Origin: Gracilibacillus salinarum
GTDB lineage: Bacteria; Bacillota; Bacilli; Bacillales; Amphibacillaceae
Direction: 5' to 3'
Assembly (NCBI RefSeq): GCF_022919575.1
Contig: NZ_CP095071.1
Span: 4,226,001-4,290,000 of the forward strand
DNA: 64,000 nt
Notes under the pieces: model-generated
The model's input: only the letters and a program-made list of their open reading frames with translations
Database searches by the model: none
Told to the model about the DNA's origin: nothing
In this document: one piece after another, positions 61,066 to 64,000 of the stretch
Position numbering within the stretch: the stretch's first letter is position 1
How the letters are laid out: the number at the start of each line of letters is the position of its first letter
Program-made: the position numbers and the translations under genes

Positions 61066-61619
61066 TGATCAAATTCCTGTAATGCCCGCACTACACGTGA
61101 AACAGGCAATCCGACAACATTATAGTAATCACCGACAATCCCTTTGACAAATTTTGCTCCGATACTTTGAATGCCATAGCCGCCAGCCTTATCATAAGGT
61201 TCATCGGTATCGATGTATGTATGAATGTCTTTTTTCGAAATCGGCCAAAATTCTACTGTTGTTTTCTCGACAAAAATGATCGTCTTTTTGACAGAACGTA
61301 ACATGACACCAGTATACACGTCATGCTGTCTATCACTTAAGCTTTCGATCATGGTGTAAGCTTCTTCCTTCGTTTTCGGTTTCTCAAAAATGTGTTTTTG
61401 ATACGCAACGACCGTATCAGCAGATAAAATAACTTCATTGTGGTCTTTTAACGTAACATGATTGTTTTTTAACTTCGCAAGTTCTTCAACTTTACGTGAA
61501 GGTTCTTCCAATTTTATAACCGATTCATCCACTTCAGGCTTGCGAATCTTAAAAGAGATTCCTACTTGTTCCAATAACTGCTGTCTTCGCGGAGAAGATG
61601 AGGCCAATATTAATTGCAT
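61062..61619 (-). CDS. maf: Maf nucleotide pyrophosphatase (septum formation-associated)
   Basis: 185 residues from ATG 61619 (AGAGGTATT upstream); the frame extends much further upstream but that part is Phe/Ile-rich non-family sequence overlapping the divergent mazG-like start. LILASSSPRRQQLLEQVGI at the start, the catalytic LSADTVVAY Asp and the DKAGGYGIQSIGAKFV block define Maf/YhdE dTTP/UTP pyrophosphatases. It hydrolyses non-canonical or methylated nucleotides. The stop codon lies in repeat R10. In B. subtilis maf sits beside radC and mreB; here that context is absent. Confidence 0.93.
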   Translation of the reverse strand: MQLILASSSPRRQQLLEQVGISFKIRKPEVDESVIKLEEPSRKVEELAKLKNNHVTLKDHNEVILSADTVVAYQKHIFEKPKTKEEAYTMIESLSDRQHDVYTGVMLRSVKKTIIFVEKTTVEFWPISKKDIHTYIDTDEPYDKAGGYGIQSIGAKFVKGIVGDYYNVVGLPVSRVVRALQEFDQ

Positions 61620-61712
61620 CACAATACCTCTTTTCATTTTCTTATTATGATACTTTCTGTGTACGGAAACTGCAAATAGCCATCTGTGATACACTAATAA
61701 AAAAAGGATGAG

Positions 61713-62108
61713 GTGGAAGCATTGAAAGAATTGCAAGCATATATGGCAGCTTATCACAAAGAGATGAATTGGGAAATTAGCGGAGAAAATTATCAGGAAG
61801 AACAAGCATCATTCCTACATAACTATATGCTATTGTCAACAGAAGTGGCAGAGGTAGCAGAGGAACTGCGAAAAGTGTTTAACAGCACAAACAAGCAATT
61901 GAATCAAGGTACTCCAGAATCAGAAGCGTTTGAAGCAGCGAAAGAAAGTGTTAGAGAAGATGTAGGTAAAGAACTGGCAGACTGTATGGCCTACATCGTC
62001 AAATACGCTAATTATTTTGAGATTGATTTAGAATCAGCCTTCTATCAGAAAATGGTCGAAGTAAAAGAACGGAAAAATAAAGATATAGGAGTACAAACGA
62101 AAGACTGA
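61713..62108 (+). CDS. MazG-like nucleotide pyrophosphohydrolase
   Basis: 131 residues, all-alpha NTP pyrophosphohydrolase. Metal-binding EVAEVAEELRK (E-X2-E) and KELADCMAY (E-X2-D) motifs on two helices as in MazG/RS21-C6. It hydrolyses abnormal nucleotides. GTG 61713 and TTG 61722 are both possible starts; the second is better spaced from GGATGAGGTGG. It is divergent from maf, which also cleans nucleotide pools. The terminator overlaps the stop. Confidence 0.82.
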   Translation: MEALKELQAYMAAYHKEMNWEISGENYQEEQASFLHNYMLLSTEVAEVAEELRKVFNSTNKQLNQGTPESEAFEAAKESVREDVGKELADCMAYIVKYANYFEIDLESAFYQKMVEVKERKNKDIGVQTKD

Positions 62109-62132
62109 CGCAGTTGGATGTGTCAGTTTTTT
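62104..62132 (+). terminator. Terminator after the MazG-like gene
   Basis: ACTGAC (62104-62109), overlapping the stop codon, pairs with GTCAGT (62122-62127), then TTTTT. Confidence 0.65.
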
Positions 62133-62194
62133 GTTTGTATCACGGATTGCGGGGAATGATAGTAACAAGAATTGATTCGAGGGAGGTTTTTATT

Positions 62195-63415
62195 ATGGCG
62201 ATGCCTAAAGAGGGTGGACTTGATCACACTTTAGAAGTGTTAAAAGAAGGTTATCATTATATCATGAATCATGCCGAGAAGTTTGATCATCGTATTTTTG
62301 AAACAAGAATTTTAGCAGAAAAAGTCATCTGTATGGTCGGGAAAGAAGAAGCGGAATTATTTTATGACAACGAAAAGTTTTCACGAAAAAATGCAGCTCC
62401 TGGCCGTATTCAAAAAACATTATTCGGTCAGGGTGGTGTACAGGGGTTGGATGGGCAAGCGCACCATCATCGTAAGAATATGTTCATGTCATTGATGACA
62501 AAAGAAAAATTAACAGAAATGCAAGCGTTAGTCCGTGAAGAGTGGCGTGCTGAAGTGAAAGCCAATCAAGAAAAATTGGAAGTCTATGATGCTGCGAAAA
62601 ATGTGCTGACAAGGGCTGCATTGAAATGGACTGGCGTTTCAGTAGACTCAACTGATGAGGAACAATGGGTGGACGAATTAAGTGATATGTTTGAACATGC
62701 AGCAGATGTTGGTCCAAAGCATTGGAAGGCTAGATATTCTCGAATCAAAGCGCAGGGATGGCTCGAAGACATGGTGGACAAAGTGAGAAACCATGAGTTA
62801 GCAGCAGATCAGGATCGAGCTCTATACCAGTTTTCGATGCATAAAGATCATAACGGGAAAGGTTTAGAAAAGAGCATTGTTGCCGTAGAGATATTAAATT
62901 TGTTACGGCCGATTGTTGCCATTGCAGTATATATTGATTTTCTTATGCTATCGATTCACGACTTTCCAGAAAAGGTCGCACATATTGAGGATGGGGATGC
63001 TAAAAGCTTTATACAAGAGGTTCGCCGTTATTATCCATTTTTCCCTTTTGCAGCAGCACGCGTCAAACAGGACTTCACTTGGAAAGGGTATGAATTCAAA
63101 GAAGGTACGCTAACGCTTATCGATTTGTATGGTACTAATCATGATCCTGACATATGGGAAAATCCGGAGCGGTTTGAGCCAGAACGTTTTATGGAATGGA
63201 AAAGTAGTCCGTTTGATTTTATTCCACAAGGAGGAGGAGAATTCGATATCGGTCACCGTTGTGCCGGCGAATGGATGACGATTGATATATTGAAAGAAAC
63301 AGCTGAATTTTTTGTGAATGAGGTTTCTTATTCCTTTCCAAAGCAGAATCTTGCTTACAGCATGAATGATATTCCGTCGCTTCCGAAGAGTAGAGTAGTC
63401 ATTACATTTGAATAA
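62195..63415 (+). CDS. Fatty-acid peroxygenase cytochrome P450, CYP152 family
   Basis: 406 residues from ATG 62195, which follows GGGAGG; upstream in-frame codons to 62114 lack a site. It resembles P450-BS-beta (YbdT) along its length. Heme Cys lies in IGHRCAGEW; the substrate-carboxylate Arg lies in QEVRRYYPFFPF. Position 83 (GVQGLDGQAH) is Gln, as in the beta-hydroxylating P450-BS-beta, not His as in the decarboxylase OleT. It therefore probably uses H2O2 to hydroxylate fatty acids at alpha or beta carbon. Monocistronic. Confidence 0.93.
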   Translation: MAMPKEGGLDHTLEVLKEGYHYIMNHAEKFDHRIFETRILAEKVICMVGKEEAELFYDNEKFSRKNAAPGRIQKTLFGQGGVQGLDGQAHHHRKNMFMSLMTKEKLTEMQALVREEWRAEVKANQEKLEVYDAAKNVLTRAALKWTGVSVDSTDEEQWVDELSDMFEHAADVGPKHWKARYSRIKAQGWLEDMVDKVRNHELAADQDRALYQFSMHKDHNGKGLEKSIVAVEILNLLRPIVAIAVYIDFLMLSIHDFPEKVAHIEDGDAKSFIQEVRRYYPFFPFAAARVKQDFTWKGYEFKEGTLTLIDLYGTNHDPDIWENPERFEPERFMEWKSSPFDFIPQGGGEFDIGHRCAGEWMTIDILKETAEFFVNEVSYSFPKQNLAYSMNDIPSLPKSRVVITFE

Positions 63416-63691
63416 ACGTTGAAACGTTAAAAATGTCGTTAATCAGTGAATGAATGGCGTTTTTAATATGTGTTACAAAGCGAATTGCAAAAAAACCATA
63501 CTCAAGAAGATGTATGGATTTCTATATATGTCATCTAACTGCTTAGCGGCCATATTTCCACTTCGTCATACGTTTACATAGTCCGAATTATAAGTAGCTA
63601 ATATATTTAAGAAATAAATATTTTCATTATAGTTGCTTATGGATATTCATGTTAAAATAGGGGTGTTTATACAACGATGGGGGCTGATGTC

Positions 63692-63968
63692 ATGAAATGT
63701 AAATGGATGGCTTCTGGTGGATTTTTGATCGTGTTTATTCTGTTAGCCGGTTGTCAAGTTTCACAGAATGAATCACGTTATCAATGTTATGCCGCATGAG
63801 AGTATTGTAAGTGATAGAGTATGGAAAGAAGCAGGTACAGCAGCATACGTGATCACTTTAACAAAATTGGTGAAAAGCGATCAGGATGAGGAAGAATATT
63901 TCTGGAAGTATGCCTATGAACCTCAAAAGGATGAGGTGGAGTTAATAAAAAGTAGTGGAAAAGAATAG
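63692..63968 (+). pseudogene. Small lipoprotein gene split by a frameshift
   Basis: ATG 63692 follows GGGGG at good spacing and encodes a lipoprotein signal peptide ending in LLAGC, then stops after about 35 codons. A second frame (+1) from 63768 stays open to 63968 and is acidic and soluble ([18 protein letters not shown]). Together they look like one 90-residue lipoprotein broken by a single-base change between 63750 and 63790; a sequencing error would look the same. No family is recognised. A further ATG at 63998-64000 could start the next gene, but only the start codon is visible. The 276 bp before it hold no gene. Confidence 0.55.
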
Positions 63969-64000
63969 AAAAATTGATTGGAAAGGAATAATGAGATATG

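Overview
The window reads as a low-GC, spore-forming Bacillota chromosome, most likely a halophilic or alkaliphilic Bacillaceae of the Gracilibacillus/Halobacillus/Amphibacillus kind. The basis is AT-rich DNA, strong AGGAGG-type ribosome sites with many TTG starts, Bacillus-type families (Ald, YhxA-like aminotransferase, LplB/YtcP, YesS, YesL, PL11 lyase, CotF, Maf, CYP152), cre-like boxes and a Bacillus-type type I toxin. The species assignment is inference; no rRNA or tRNA gene is visible.

Layout. 1-12.5 kb: amino-acid and organic-acid catabolism, with the tail of one alanine dehydrogenase, a GltS-like carrier and a class III aminotransferase; then, divergent from a GntR regulator, a hydroxyacid dehydrogenase / aminotransferase / alanine dehydrogenase operon, and on the + strand an M20 deacylase, an aldehyde dehydrogenase and a TtuC-like dehydrogenase. 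12.5-14.5 kb: a coat-like His/Gly/Pro protein, a Cys-less isochorismatase homologue and a compact type I toxin-antitoxin locus whose toxin gene is only 33 codons. 14.7-25 kb: surface polysaccharide genes (three glycosyltransferases, a sulfotransferase, two sugar-nucleotide epimerase/dehydratases and a three-gene set for a UDP-N-acetyl-6-deoxy-L-hexose). 25-29.5 kb: SDR/MarR and TetR/MFS pairs. 30.5-43.2 kb: a carbohydrate-utilisation operon (two ABC permeases, two duplicated binding lipoproteins, a membrane AraC regulator, two glycoside hydrolases, a YesL protein). 44.4-49.2 kb: AraC regulator, GPH symporter, GH127 arabinofuranosidase. 49.3-53.7 kb: CotF, MarR/MFS, YhfP-like reductase. 54-61 kb: secreted rhamnogalacturonan lyase and secreted GH43 arabinanase with housekeeping genes between. 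61-64 kb: Maf, MazG-like, CYP152 P450 and a frameshifted lipoprotein.

The carbohydrate genes fit together as pectin side-chain use: extracellular PL11 and GH43 enzymes cut rhamnogalacturonan I and arabinan, the ABC and GPH carriers import fragments, and cytoplasmic GH95, GH127 and a six-hairpin enzyme finish them. Each of the four transcription units has a cre-like box, so shared carbon catabolite control is likely.

The intergenic DNA is unusually rich in repeats: (R) a ~150-bp dispersed two-hairpin element, seven full and three short copies, with compensatory changes in its stems and copies that form the stop codons of three genes; (E) fold-back elements of 605 and 784 bp with terminal inverted repeats and no ORF, plus remnants; (F) a host repeat into which E2 appears to have inserted, with an unfilled relative at 25.1 kb; (T) two 52-bp tandem arrays of ten units each that share one aberrant terminal unit. 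These repeats and the toxin-antitoxin locus are the strongest candidates for something not yet described.
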